Shown: in pieces, positions 1-8,674 of the stretch
How the letters are laid out: each line of letters starts with the position of its first letter
Position numbering within the stretch: the first letter of the stretch is position 1
Assembly: GCA_045639525.1 (NCBI GenBank)
Contig: JAZUDI010000077.1
Coordinates: 62,001 to 126,000 of the forward strand
Source: UBA1181 sp045639525
GTDB lineage: Bacteria > Bacteroidota > Bacteroidia > Bacteroidales > Paludibacteraceae
DNA length: 64,000 nucleotides
Reading direction: 5' to 3'
Position numbers and translations under genes: made by a program
The notes under the pieces: model-generated
The model's database searches: none
Told to the model about the DNA's origin: nothing
What the model saw: only the letters and a program-made list of their open reading frames with translations

Positions 1-272
1 AGGTAGTCACCATGAATTAACTTCAGTCCATTGTTGATAGCCACCGATTGACCTTGGTTGGGTTGCGAAACCAACTGAAGGGAGTAACCTCTCGCGGCGA
101 ACCGATCGATGTAGGAAGAGACCACCTCACGACTATTATCGGACGAACCGTCATCCACTACCACCATCTCAATGGCGGGATAGCTCTGAGCGAGGACCGA
201 ATCGAGAAGTCTATGGATGTAACCACCTGTATTGAAGCAGGGAGTCAACAACGAGACCAATTTAGGAGACAT
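1..272 (-). CDS. Glycosyltransferase family 2, N-terminal part (runs off window)
   Basis: This is the first 90 codons of a GT-A fold glycosyltransferase that continues past the left edge. It opens with MSPKLVSLLTPCFNTGGYI, the usual family 2 beginning. It then shows VVVDDGSSDNS, the nucleotide-sugar binding DDGS signature, and a QGQSVAINNGL segment typical of the fold. The start codon at 272 overlaps the stop of the upstream flippase gene by 11 bases, so the two are probably translationally coupled. It should add a sugar to the lipid-linked repeat unit on the cytoplasmic face. Donor and acceptor cannot be read from this fragment. Confidence 0.85.
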   Translation of the reverse strand, partial: MSPKLVSLLTPCFNTGGYIHRLLDSVLAQSYPAIEMVVVDDGSSDNSREVVSSYIDRFAARGYSLQLVSQPNQGQSVAINNGLKLIHGDY

Positions 273-1767
273 ATTTCTTTATTTTAGAGAGAAGCGACAT
301 CCGTTCTTGATGGTCAAATAGATAGAAGAACGTAGCGTTGCTAATGAACAATACGGAAAGGATCCCAACAAATGCCAATCGTACCCATGAAGGACCCATA
401 CTATATTGAAGGTAACGTACGACAAGATAGGTACCCACCCCCACTAAAACACTCTTAAAGAGGACTTGATAGAGAAATGTCTTCACGTGGAAAGATGGCA
501 TCAACAACCGCAATGTCCAGATATTAGAGATCATTCCGAGACTGACAGCGGCCACATTGTAAAGGTAAGCCACTTCGGGAGGAAACCCTTGTCTGAAAAG
601 AAGAAGAGAGACAGGGATCACCAAGAGATAGAGCGTACCATTGATGATACTTGGGCGCCAGATATTACCATTGGCATGAATGGCGCTGACCACCACACCG
701 GAGAGGTTGGCGAAGAGGTTGAAAAGCAATGTGAGCTGACAAAATTCAACGGCATGAGGCGGGACTTGCACCAACCACTTGGAGAGGAGAAAATCCATCT
801 CGGAAAAGACTGGTATGGTCACCAACAACAGCAACATGGTGGTATAGACCGCCGCCTTTCCGACCAAATGTTCCACCATGGCGTAGTCAGCCGACGCATA
901 CGACTTCACAATCTGCGGACGAAAGGCGGAGAGGACATTACTGGCGAAAGACATCACAGCGTTTTGGACACTGGCGGCAATCGAAGCCGCAGAGACCATC
1001 ACCACCCCGAAAAAAATCTCCAAGATCACCAAAACACCCTGCGTACGGGCAACCACACTGGCATTTCCATAGAGATCCCACCCTGAAAAGGCGAGCATTT
1101 TTCCCACATATTCTCCCCGAAAGGAGAGTCTCATTCGGCAATGGCCCAAACGAATTCGGCAATAAAACACATAGGCAATAAACACCAAAAGCGAGATGAG
1201 CAACAAGAGAAATCCGTAGAAAATCAGTTTGTCGAAGAGAACCACCTTCAACAAGAAAAGGATTAAAAATTTAAGCATCACCGCAACAATCTCCACGGTA
1301 GCGAAGACATTCATCTTCTCGTATGCCATCACCGAAGCGGTGAAGGGGACTTGCAGGATGGCCAATATGGAGATGAGGATAGTGAGTTGAAACAAGACAT
1401 TGGCGGCATAGAGTCGATCCGCCGAAATCACCAGATGGTAGTTAAGGAACCAAACGCCCACCGTCTCCGCCATAAGGAGGAAGATGACCGCAATGAGAAG
1501 ATGGATCGACCAAGCGGAGGTAAAAACCTCTTGCAAACGCACGGGATCGCCTTTGCCTAATTCATAGGCAATGAAACGGGAGGTGGCGCTGCTCATTGAG
1601 GCCGTCACGAAAGAGAGCAATGAAACGACACCAGCCACCGTTCCGAAAAGGCCATAATCCTCCAACCCTAACACATCCAACACCAGTCGTGTGGTATAGA
1701 TGGAGATTACCATCACCACCAACATCCTGATGTATAGGAAGATGGCGTTACGGAAAATGTGATTCAT
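262..1767 (-). CDS. Wzx-like polysaccharide flippase (MATE/MOP superfamily)
   Basis: This polytopic membrane protein of about 501 residues has roughly a dozen hydrophobic segments. Its N-terminus (MNHIFRNAIFLYIRMLVVM, then TTRLVLDVLGLEDYGLFG) is typical of O-antigen and capsule flippases in Bacteroidetes. The role inferred from the family is flipping undecaprenyl-linked repeat units to the periplasm. The frame is open upstream to a TTG at 1830, but that stretch is one arm of a palindromic repeat, so I place the start at the ATG at 1767. The cluster has a second flippase at 5281-6753. Its 3' end overlaps the next glycosyltransferase gene. Confidence 0.85.
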   Translation of the reverse strand: MNHIFRNAIFLYIRMLVVMVISIYTTRLVLDVLGLEDYGLFGTVAGVVSLLSFVTASMSSATSRFIAYELGKGDPVRLQEVFTSAWSIHLLIAVIFLLMAETVGVWFLNYHLVISADRLYAANVLFQLTILISILAILQVPFTASVMAYEKMNVFATVEIVAVMLKFLILFLLKVVLFDKLIFYGFLLLLISLLVFIAYVFYCRIRLGHCRMRLSFRGEYVGKMLAFSGWDLYGNASVVARTQGVLVILEIFFGVVMVSAASIAASVQNAVMSFASNVLSAFRPQIVKSYASADYAMVEHLVGKAAVYTTMLLLLVTIPVFSEMDFLLSKWLVQVPPHAVEFCQLTLLFNLFANLSGVVVSAIHANGNIWRPSIINGTLYLLVIPVSLLLFRQGFPPEVAYLYNVAAVSLGMISNIWTLRLLMPSFHVKTFLYQVLFKSVLVGVGTYLVVRYLQYSMGPSWVRLAFVGILSVLFISNATFFYLFDHQERMSLLSKIKKYVS

Positions 1768-1819
1768 TTTATAGGGAAGATATGCGCGGGTTACTCGAAG
1801 GAATAAAGCCATAAAAACA

Positions 1820-1845
1820 TAGAGACGCAAAAATTTGCGTCTCTA
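1820..1845. repeat. REP-like palindrome (GAGACGC type)
   Basis: A 12-bp perfect inverted repeat (TAGAGACGCAAA and its complement) is separated by two bases. It sits in the gap between the co-polymerase gene ending at 1857 and the flippase gene. From general knowledge, this GTAGAGACGC palindrome is a frequent intergenic repeat in Bacteroidetes and some cyanobacteria. It may also act as a stem-loop that attenuates read-through between the two genes. No adjacent REP-associated transposase gene is visible. Confidence 0.7.
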
Positions 1846-1856
1846 CATCATTCATA

Positions 1857-4247
1857 TTACTCGTAATACCCGTATTTGCTCTTGTAATAACCGTATTTAT
1901 ATCCGTAGTGTCCGACTGCTTCTGTTCCATTCAGCACAATAGCAAGTCGTTCAAAGCGTTTGTCGGTATAATACTTCTCAATATCTGGAAGAATGCTCTT
2001 CTCCAAGAGGTTAGCCCTCACAACGAAGAGCGTCAAATCAGCGACTTTCTTGATGATATCCGCATCCGTCACAATCTCAACCGGTGGACAGTCAATGAAG
2101 ATGTAATCATACTCTTTGCGGAGTTCATCGATGAGTTGGTTCAAACGATCAGAGGTCAACAACTCCGCAGGATTTGGCGGCAGTTTGCCAGCAGACAAAA
2201 GATCCAATGAGTCGTAATGGTTGAGCAACTTATGGAAATCCTTCTCAGTACCACTCAAATAATCGACAACACCCTTGTTCTTCGGACAATCAAAGGTCTT
2301 GGAGAGCGTCTCCTTACGGAGGTCTAAGTCGATCGCCACCACTCGCTTGCCGTTGATGGCAAATGAGTACGCCAAGTTACTGGATATAAAGGTCTTTCCA
2401 CTATTCACATTGGCGGAGGTAATCATAATGGTGGTGGCACCACCATCCTTACACATGAACTCCGTATTGGTACGGATCACACGGAAGGCCTCGTTGATGA
2501 TATCACGACTCTGCGCCTTCACAACCAACTCCACAGGAGCGTTGGTATCCTCCTTACGCATAAAGGAGAAGAAGTTGAGTCTGTTCTTTTGAGAATACAA
2601 TGGAATCTCACCCATATAAGGAATGGAAAGCACCTCCAAATCCTTGCGTCCGCGGATTCTGGTATTCATCAACTCCTTGACATACAAGGCGGCGAACGGA
2701 ATCACCAAACCCAAAAGTATCGCCAAAATGATCACATTGCGATTGTTCGGAGAGAAAGGCGCATCACCGCCACCATACTCTGGCTCCATAATGACACGGT
2801 TATCATAAGCGGTAAAGGCCTGTGTCATCTCAAACTCCTCTTTCTTCTGCAAAAGGAAGAGGTAGAGTCCCTCCTTCACCTTCTGTTGTCTCTCCGCGGA
2901 AAGGAGGTGACCAGCTTGCTTAGGGTTGGAACTGATACGGGAGTTTATCTCGTGCTTGTTAGACTCGTAGGAATCCAAATGCAACTGCAAAGCGGAGATA
3001 TAATTCTCAACGGAACTGACAATTGCGCCTCGCATAGCGTTCAACTGGTTATCGAGATCCTTCACCAAGAGGTTATCCTCGCTACTGCTCTCCACCAAAC
3101 GGCCGCGTTGAAGCGTCAATTTATTGTACTCGGCGATTTGAGATTGAATGCTTGACTCGGTGATTCCCACATTGGCAGGCAACAACTTATCCTTGCTGTT
3201 GCGAAGATAGTTCAACAAGAAACGGGCAACAGACAATTCGTTGTTGGATTGTTGCAACTTACGCTCGTTCTCTCCTGCCATCGTCAAATCGTATGTGGCG
3301 GTAGCGCGGATATCGGGAATACGCTGAGTGCTCTTATAGGTAGCGATCTCGCTATCGACATCGTTCAAATCCTCCTCAATCAATTTCAGACGTTGGGTGA
3401 TGAAATCCACCGTGCTGAGGGTGATCTCATTCTTGTCCATCATCCAAAACTCGTTATAGACATTGATGACCATCTTCAAAGCGTCAATGGCGCGTTCACG
3501 GCTCTGATCGGTAAAGGTCAAATCAAAGACAGTACCCATCTTATCACGGAGCGCCACGTTCAATTTACCTTGGAATTCTCCAATGGCGGCATACGAACTA
3601 ATGTGGTTCACATAGATTGGTTCGTTCATCTCCTCTCCCTTGTAGAAACTGTTACGGAGAAGCGCCAACTTTCCAAACGGAGAATCGATTGTATCACCCA
3701 TGGAGAGGGTAAACTCTCCCTCCACTGGCTCATTCTCCACTACAAAATCGGAGAGGCGCACAACACCACCCTCCTCCATTTTCGCCACCAAGGAGCACTT
3801 GCCTTGGTTCACATTATCAATGAATGAAATGGTGAAAGGCAAAGTAGAACCATAGAGTAATTCGTCACGGAAGGTTCCCTTGACCGTGTACTTATCGTTC
3901 AAATGGAGACGTTGGATCACCGTATGGGTGACATCCGGCGTCTGGAAAGTCATAATCACATTGGAGGTGTTGACATTCATCTGCGCGATACCGATATCAG
4001 TGACAGACATCGCCATACCACCCATCATGCTCATGGTGGAGGCATCCAACTTCAACAACAAGGAAGAGGTGCACTTGTAAAGCGGCGAGGTGGTCAGAAT
4101 ATGGTAAACTCCTGCGGATAAGCAGAGGAAAACCGATAACAGGATCCACTTCCACTTGGAAATATAGATACTAAAAATGTCCTGCAAAAGAATATCATCT
4201 TTCGGACGTTGGATATTGTTATTTCTTGTAGTATTCGCGTTATTCAT
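1857..4247 (-). CDS. Wzc-like co-polymerase with bacterial tyrosine kinase domain (copy 1)
   Basis: This 796-residue inner-membrane protein has a Wzz-type N-terminal region with a membrane helix near residues 36-56, a long periplasmic coiled-coil part, and a second helix near 505-525. A cytoplasmic BY-kinase domain follows. The kinase shows Walker A (SANVNSGKTFISS, about residues 605-617), Walker A' (VVAIDLDLRK) and Walker B (YIFIDCPP). It ends in a tyrosine cluster (YGYKYGYYKSKYGYY), the usual autophosphorylation site. Such proteins set polymer length and gate export together with the outer-membrane protein encoded just upstream at 4289. A paralogue lies at 19811-22210. The phosphatase acting on both may be the YwqE-like protein at 19097. 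Confidence 0.93.
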   Translation of the reverse strand: MNNANTTRNNNIQRPKDDILLQDIFSIYISKWKWILLSVFLCLSAGVYHILTTSPLYKCTSSLLLKLDASTMSMMGGMAMSVTDIGIAQMNVNTSNVIMTFQTPDVTHTVIQRLHLNDKYTVKGTFRDELLYGSTLPFTISFIDNVNQGKCSLVAKMEEGGVVRLSDFVVENEPVEGEFTLSMGDTIDSPFGKLALLRNSFYKGEEMNEPIYVNHISSYAAIGEFQGKLNVALRDKMGTVFDLTFTDQSRERAIDALKMVINVYNEFWMMDKNEITLSTVDFITQRLKLIEEDLNDVDSEIATYKSTQRIPDIRATATYDLTMAGENERKLQQSNNELSVARFLLNYLRNSKDKLLPANVGITESSIQSQIAEYNKLTLQRGRLVESSSEDNLLVKDLDNQLNAMRGAIVSSVENYISALQLHLDSYESNKHEINSRISSNPKQAGHLLSAERQQKVKEGLYLFLLQKKEEFEMTQAFTAYDNRVIMEPEYGGGDAPFSPNNRNVIILAILLGLVIPFAALYVKELMNTRIRGRKDLEVLSIPYMGEIPLYSQKNRLNFFSFMRKEDTNAPVELVVKAQSRDIINEAFRVIRTNTEFMCKDGGATTIMITSANVNSGKTFISSNLAYSFAINGKRVVAIDLDLRKETLSKTFDCPKNKGVVDYLSGTEKDFHKLLNHYDSLDLLSAGKLPPNPAELLTSDRLNQLIDELRKEYDYIFIDCPPVEIVTDADIIKKVADLTLFVVRANLLEKSILPDIEKYYTDKRFERLAIVLNGTEAVGHYGYKYGYYKSKYGYYE

Positions 4248-4288
4248 CTAAATTCAATTAAATAAGTTCTACCAATGGCATCGACTAT

Positions 4289-5143
4289 TTACTTTTTCTT
4301 TACCGTTAAATTGGTGACCAATACCGCCACTGACGTAGCGGCAGAGGCAATGGATACCCAGAATCCCGCGGAACGGACCGTATTACCATTGACAGATGAT
4401 TCTCTCGCTCTTTTAGAGGTTGGCGCCACATAGATGACGTCGCCTTGCTGCAAATAGTATGCTTGTGAGCCGTAGATGCTACTAGCCTTGGTCAAATCCA
4501 ATTTGAACACCTGGTCACCATCGACAGTGTGTCGGATCAAAGTGACATCCTTACGTTGGCCATTGATGGTCAAGTCGCCCGCCATACCGAGCGCATCGAA
4601 GAAAGAAAAATGGTCGCGGTCGATTCTAAAACGGCCTGGACGTACCACCTCACCCAAAACAGAAACACCCAAATTCATATATTCCACAGAGACCACAGGG
4701 TCCTTGATCTGATTGCTTTCGATCAGTTTCTGCTTCACCAAATCCACCACTTCAAGGCGTTTCAAGCCACCCACTTTGAGTTTGCCCAAGATAGGGAAAT
4801 CGATCTCACCCTGCTCATCAACGGTGTAACCCATCACATTGTTGGCCGAAGTATAACTTCCCGCCACGAAACCAGAGGAACTATAAGATTCAACGCCACC
4901 TATACGGTTGGTGAAATAAGGCAAGTTGAACATAGCGGAAATCTGGGGATCCCGACATGAGACAATGATGAAGATTTGATCCTCGGGTTTCAAGGTGATA
5001 TTCTCCTCGTAAGCAGTTTTCAACTTCATCATATTCTCCGTATCTTGGATATACACAATCTTCTTTTGCGTATTACAAGAGGAGAAAAGCGCCACCATCA
5101 TCAGGAGGACAAAATACAATTTTCCGTAAATGAGTTTATTCAT
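4289..5143 (-). CDS. Wza-like polysaccharide export lipoprotein (copy 1)
   Basis: This protein has about 284 residues and a lipoprotein signal peptide (hydrophobic core followed by LFSSC), so the mature protein should be anchored in the outer membrane. The segment EENITLKPEDQIFIIVS is typical of the poly-export domain, and SLBB-like repeats follow (LGEVVRPGRF, then ALGMAGDLTINGQRKDV). The C-terminus carries a hydrophobic segment before a basic tail, as in Wza. I chose the ATG at 5143, which gives a standard n-region; an in-frame ATG at 5155 is possible. It pairs with the tyrosine kinase at 1857-4247. The second Wza-like gene at 22248 is clearly paralogous. Confidence 0.92.
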   Translation of the reverse strand: MNKLIYGKLYFVLLMMVALFSSCNTQKKIVYIQDTENMMKLKTAYEENITLKPEDQIFIIVSCRDPQISAMFNLPYFTNRIGGVESYSSSGFVAGSYTSANNVMGYTVDEQGEIDFPILGKLKVGGLKRLEVVDLVKQKLIESNQIKDPVVSVEYMNLGVSVLGEVVRPGRFRIDRDHFSFFDALGMAGDLTINGQRKDVTLIRHTVDGDQVFKLDLTKASSIYGSQAYYLQQGDVIYVAPTSKRARESSVNGNTVRSAGFWVSIASAATSVAVLVTNLTVKKK

Positions 5144-5221
5144 AATATACATCATATAAGACTTCTAGTCAGGATTCACCGTTCAAATAAACAACAAACT
5201 TTCAGACTTAATTTACAAATG

Positions 5222-5229
5222 CAAAAATA
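5222..5229 (-). promoter_or_regulatory. Possible -7 box upstream of wza copy 1
   Basis: Read on the minus strand this is TATTTTTG, which fits the Bacteroidetes TAnnTTTG element. It lies 79 bases upstream of the export lipoprotein start in a 137-bp gap. I found no TTG at the expected -33 spacing, so this may be a weak internal promoter or chance in A/T-rich sequence. Confidence 0.3.
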
Positions 5230-5280
5230 CAAAATAATTTGGTTTTGGAAATAATTTTCCCGAAAATCGAAATAGCCTAT

Positions 5281-6753
5281 TTACAATAGATATGCGGCAC
5301 ACTTATCCTTGATCTTTGCGGGTAACATCTCCACCAGTTCGCTCATTTCCCGCTTCAAGAGGATTCGGGAGAGCAAGAAGTAACAGAAGATACCCATGAT
5401 AATATCGATAATCAACTGCAACCACATAACCTCAATCCCCGAGAAAAGGTTGAATCCCATGATCAACGCCCACATGGACATGCCCACCATGAAAATAGGA
5501 AGGATATCCCGCATCTGCTTGAAAAATCCCACCTTGATCAAGACGCCCGTATAGTAGGTGTTGATCACCAATGCCAACACCGAGGAGACGATACCACTGG
5601 CCATCATCCATATAATACCGTGGGGAATGGCTATTGCCATCACAACTACACCCAACACCTTTTTGATGATCTCCAAACGAAGGAAAAGGTCGCTACGCCC
5701 CTTCACCACCAACAGATCCAAATTAATGGCATGGACCGGATAGAACATCAAATAGAAGCAAGCCAACTGTAACAGAATAATGCACCCCTCCCACTTTTCG
5801 CTCAACAGAGTGATGACGAAGGGACGAGCTGCTGCCGAAAGGCCCAACATCAAAGGGAATACCAAAAATGCGGAGAGCCGAAGCAATTTCCGATAACTGT
5901 GCGACAATCGCTCATCATCGTTCTGGATGGTGCTTAATACCGGATAGGTAACACGCTGCAACACACCCGTCAGATTGCTGGATGGCAAAGAACCAATCTG
6001 GTTGGCTGTCATAAAATTTCCCAAATCGGCCTTGGAAAAGAATTTTCCGATAACGATGGGATAGATGTTGTTATAAATCGTGTCCAGCACACTGGATACC
6101 AACATCTTACTTCCGAAATTCCACAAATAGTGGAATGATTGGGATGACCAATGACCAGCCGGACGCCATTTACTGGTACGCCAAAGCAACGCCGTGCGAA
6201 TAATCTGCGCACAGACATACTGGATCACCAACGACCAAACACCGCACCCAAAAAGCGCCAAGGTAATACCCACAGATCCACTGATGAGGGATGCGAACAT
6301 CGAGATCTTCGCCTGTCTCTTGAAATCAATCTCCTTGGTCAACAACGCTTGTTGGACGCTTCCGAAGGAGCCGATCAAAAGTGTGAGCGCCGAGACTTTC
6401 AACAAATCGGTCAGAATGGGCGCATTGTAAAAATCGGCAATGAAGGGGGAGAGAAAGAATAGCAACAAGTAACAAATCACACCCATCGCGACATTGAAAT
6501 AGAAGGCGGTGACGATGTCGTCCTCCTTCAAATCACTCTTTCGCACCAAGGCGGAAGCGAAACCGCTATCGATGAAACATTGCGCTAAGGTCATAAAGAC
6601 CACAGGCATCGCCACCAATCCGTAATCTTCCGGCGTAAGCAATCTTGCCAAAAAGATCGTGAACAACGCTGATATACCCTGTGTACCGAAGCGTTCGAAG
6701 GCGCTCCAGAACAAACCTTTCTTGGTCTTATTTTGTAATGATTCTTCTCCCAT
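5281..6753 (-). CDS. WzxC-like polysaccharide flippase
   Basis: This polytopic membrane protein has 490 residues. Its N-terminus (QNKTKKGLFWSAFERFGTQG, then FLARLLTPEDYGLVAMP) is characteristic of the WzxC/polysaccharide_synt_3 branch of lipid-linked oligosaccharide flippases. It probably exports repeat units or an intermediate across the inner membrane. The cluster thus contains two flippases of different subfamilies, which could mean two glycans or a split task. It lies 48 bases downstream of the SDR gene and likely belongs to the same transcript as the acyl module. Confidence 0.88.
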   Translation of the reverse strand: MGEESLQNKTKKGLFWSAFERFGTQGISALFTIFLARLLTPEDYGLVAMPVVFMTLAQCFIDSGFASALVRKSDLKEDDIVTAFYFNVAMGVICYLLLFFLSPFIADFYNAPILTDLLKVSALTLLIGSFGSVQQALLTKEIDFKRQAKISMFASLISGSVGITLALFGCGVWSLVIQYVCAQIIRTALLWRTSKWRPAGHWSSQSFHYLWNFGSKMLVSSVLDTIYNNIYPIVIGKFFSKADLGNFMTANQIGSLPSSNLTGVLQRVTYPVLSTIQNDDERLSHSYRKLLRLSAFLVFPLMLGLSAAARPFVITLLSEKWEGCIILLQLACFYLMFYPVHAINLDLLVVKGRSDLFLRLEIIKKVLGVVVMAIAIPHGIIWMMASGIVSSVLALVINTYYTGVLIKVGFFKQMRDILPIFMVGMSMWALIMGFNLFSGIEVMWLQLIIDIIMGIFCYFLLSRILLKREMSELVEMLPAKIKDKCAAYLL

Positions 6754-6801
6754 CCGACAGAGAGTTGCTTAGCGTTGCTGTGATCAACAAATCTTTATTA
6801 G

Positions 6802-7563
6802 TTAGTAAGCGGTAATACCACCATCGATACAGATGGCCTGTCCGGTCACCCAGGAGGCCGCTTCTGAGAGCAAGTAGACTACTCCACCCGCTATATCCTC
6901 TGGTTTACCATATCTTTTCAATGGGTAGAAATCGATGTCTCGCTTTCGTTCCTCTTCCGTAACATTCTCGGAAAAAACTGCCACCAATGGGGTATCTACC
7001 ATTCCCGGACAGATGGCATTGACACGAATCTTCTTTGGCGCCAACTCGAGGCTGCAAAGTCTGGAAATAGAGTTAAGTGCCGCTTTCGATGCGCCATAGA
7101 CACCGTTTCCGACAGTGAAAACGAAATTTCCGCCTACCGACGAGATGAATACGACAGAGGATCCTTGCGCCAATTTTTTCTTTTTCACCAAAAGGCGAAG
7201 CAACTCCACAGGAGAGAAGAAATTGACATTGAACACCTTATCGAGCTTCTCCCTTGTGGAGAAGGTGAAAGGAGCTGTCATCGAGATACCGGCAGAGAAC
7301 ACAGCTCCATCCAATACTGGGACCTCTGCCACCATCTTTTCGATTACAGAGGCATCGGTCAAATCACCGACAAAGGTGGTGTGTCCATCACCTGACAATT
7401 GCGACAAAGTCTGCTGAAGACGATCCTCGTTTCTTCCACATACGATCACCTTCGCACCCATCTGAGCGGCCATCACCGCACAACCTTGACCGATGCCAGA
7501 AGAGGCGCCAGTCACCAATATCGTCTTTCCCTCCAACGAGAAGGGGTTATTCACTATACCCAT
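6802..7563 (-). CDS. SDR-family oxidoreductase (FabG-like ketoreductase)
   Basis: This 253-residue protein has the classical short-chain dehydrogenase layout. The nucleotide motif TGASSGIG is at residues 18-25, the catalytic Ser is in FISS (141-142), and YGASK supplies Tyr156 and Lys160. The end (WVTGQAICIDGGITAY) is typical of FabG-like enzymes. Its start overlaps the 3' end of a KAS III-like gene by 10 bases, and an ACP gene lies nearby. The likely reaction is therefore reduction of a 3-ketoacyl-ACP to 3-hydroxyacyl-ACP to decorate the polysaccharide. This is inferred from context; a sugar substrate cannot be excluded. Confidence 0.9.
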   Translation of the reverse strand: MGIVNNPFSLEGKTILVTGASSGIGQGCAVMAAQMGAKVIVCGRNEDRLQQTLSQLSGDGHTTFVGDLTDASVIEKMVAEVPVLDGAVFSAGISMTAPFTFSTREKLDKVFNVNFFSPVELLRLLVKKKKLAQGSSVVFISSVGGNFVFTVGNGVYGASKAALNSISRLCSLELAPKKIRVNAICPGMVDTPLVAVFSENVTEEERKRDIDFYPLKRYGKPEDIAGGVVYLLSEAASWVTGQAICIDGGITAY

Positions 7564-8636
7564 TTTATATCATCAAATTTATTTTCTTCCACTTCAATTG
7601 TCTCCGAAATCACGATGTTGTCGGTCGTCAAGGCGACGGTTCCCCAAGAGAGACCTGTTCCGAAACCACAACATAGCAACTTCTTCTTTCCCTGTTCGAT
7701 CTTCCCCTTCAACTGAGAGGTAATGGTGGCAGGTATGGAGGAGGCCTCAGTATTGCCATAGTAAGGCAAAGAGGTCGGTGCTTTGGCTGGATCTATGCCA
7801 AGTTTTCTCACCACCCTTTGGTTGATCGCCATATTGGCCTGGTGCAGCACCACATAGTCGAAATCCTCACGTTTCAAGCCAAATTTATTCTCCAACGCCT
7901 GGAATGATTTAGGCACCTGCGTAATGCTGAACGCAAACACATCCATACCCTTCATAACGCCCTCTTTGGAGCATTGGTTACGAACATCGCTAAACTTGCG
8001 CTCGTAATCGGCTTCATAGGAGATATTTCTCATTCCGCTGTTTGGCATAATCACAGCATCGTAGCCGCTACCATCGGTTCCAAAATGGAACTTGAAGCCA
8101 TCTGCCCCCTCCGCGAACTCCACGGCGGTGACACTAATGGCATGACCGAATAGCAAATCGTCGTTACCTGTTCCCCAGTGAATGCGCGCATCTCCTGTGA
8201 AGAGCAACGCACGGTGCGCATTACCCGAAGAGACAAGCGAGGCAATCACACTAAGGCCATACACCCAACCGGAACAGGCCATACAGAGATCTTGTGCATA
8301 GCACTCTCTGCTGAGCCCTAATCGATCCTGAAGGATACAAGCGTTGACCGGCAATGTATAATCGGGAGAGATGGTAACCATGATGACCGCGTCAATGGAG
8401 GATTTCTCCCAACCAAGGTCGGCGATCAACTTCTCACCCGCCTCACATCCCAGATCGGTAGCGGTGAGTCGGACACTCTCCCTGCGTTCAATAATGCCCA
8501 CCTGATCAATGAAGCCGTCAATCTCCTCCTTTTTTTTCCCTTCTGCGGCAAGGAGATCGGCATTACGGACCACAGTCTTCGGAAGAGCCGTGGCGATTCC
8601 CGCAATTCGTACATCCTTAACATCTAAAAATGACAT
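7554..8636 (-). CDS. 3-oxoacyl-ACP synthase III-like enzyme (copy 1)
   Basis: This 360-residue thiolase-fold protein keeps the full KAS III triad: Cys121 in CMACSGWVYG, His265 in VLHQANMA and Asn295 in YYGNTEASSIP. The C-terminal CCGFGTGLSWG loop is also typical. FabH-type enzymes condense an acyl-CoA with malonyl-ACP. Inside a glycan cluster, next to its own ACP and reductase, the product is probably a short acyl group for sugar N- or O-acylation rather than membrane lipid. A close paralogue lies immediately upstream at 8675. Its 3' end overlaps the SDR start. Confidence 0.92.
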   Translation of the reverse strand: MSFLDVKDVRIAGIATALPKTVVRNADLLAAEGKKKEEIDGFIDQVGIIERRESVRLTATDLGCEAGEKLIADLGWEKSSIDAVIMVTISPDYTLPVNACILQDRLGLSRECYAQDLCMACSGWVYGLSVIASLVSSGNAHRALLFTGDARIHWGTGNDDLLFGHAISVTAVEFAEGADGFKFHFGTDGSGYDAVIMPNSGMRNISYEADYERKFSDVRNQCSKEGVMKGMDVFAFSITQVPKSFQALENKFGLKREDFDYVVLHQANMAINQRVVRKLGIDPAKAPTSLPYYGNTEASSIPATITSQLKGKIEQGKKKLLCCGFGTGLSWGTVALTTDNIVISETIEVEENKFDDIKWV

Positions 8637-8674
8637 ATTCTCTAAGCCTAAATATTATGGTTTACCTACAACAA

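Noticed and set aside
466..1086. 206-codon plus-strand frame opposite the flippase gene
   Set aside because: It lies wholly inside a well-supported membrane-protein gene, and its translation is rich in His, Arg and Gln with no domain.
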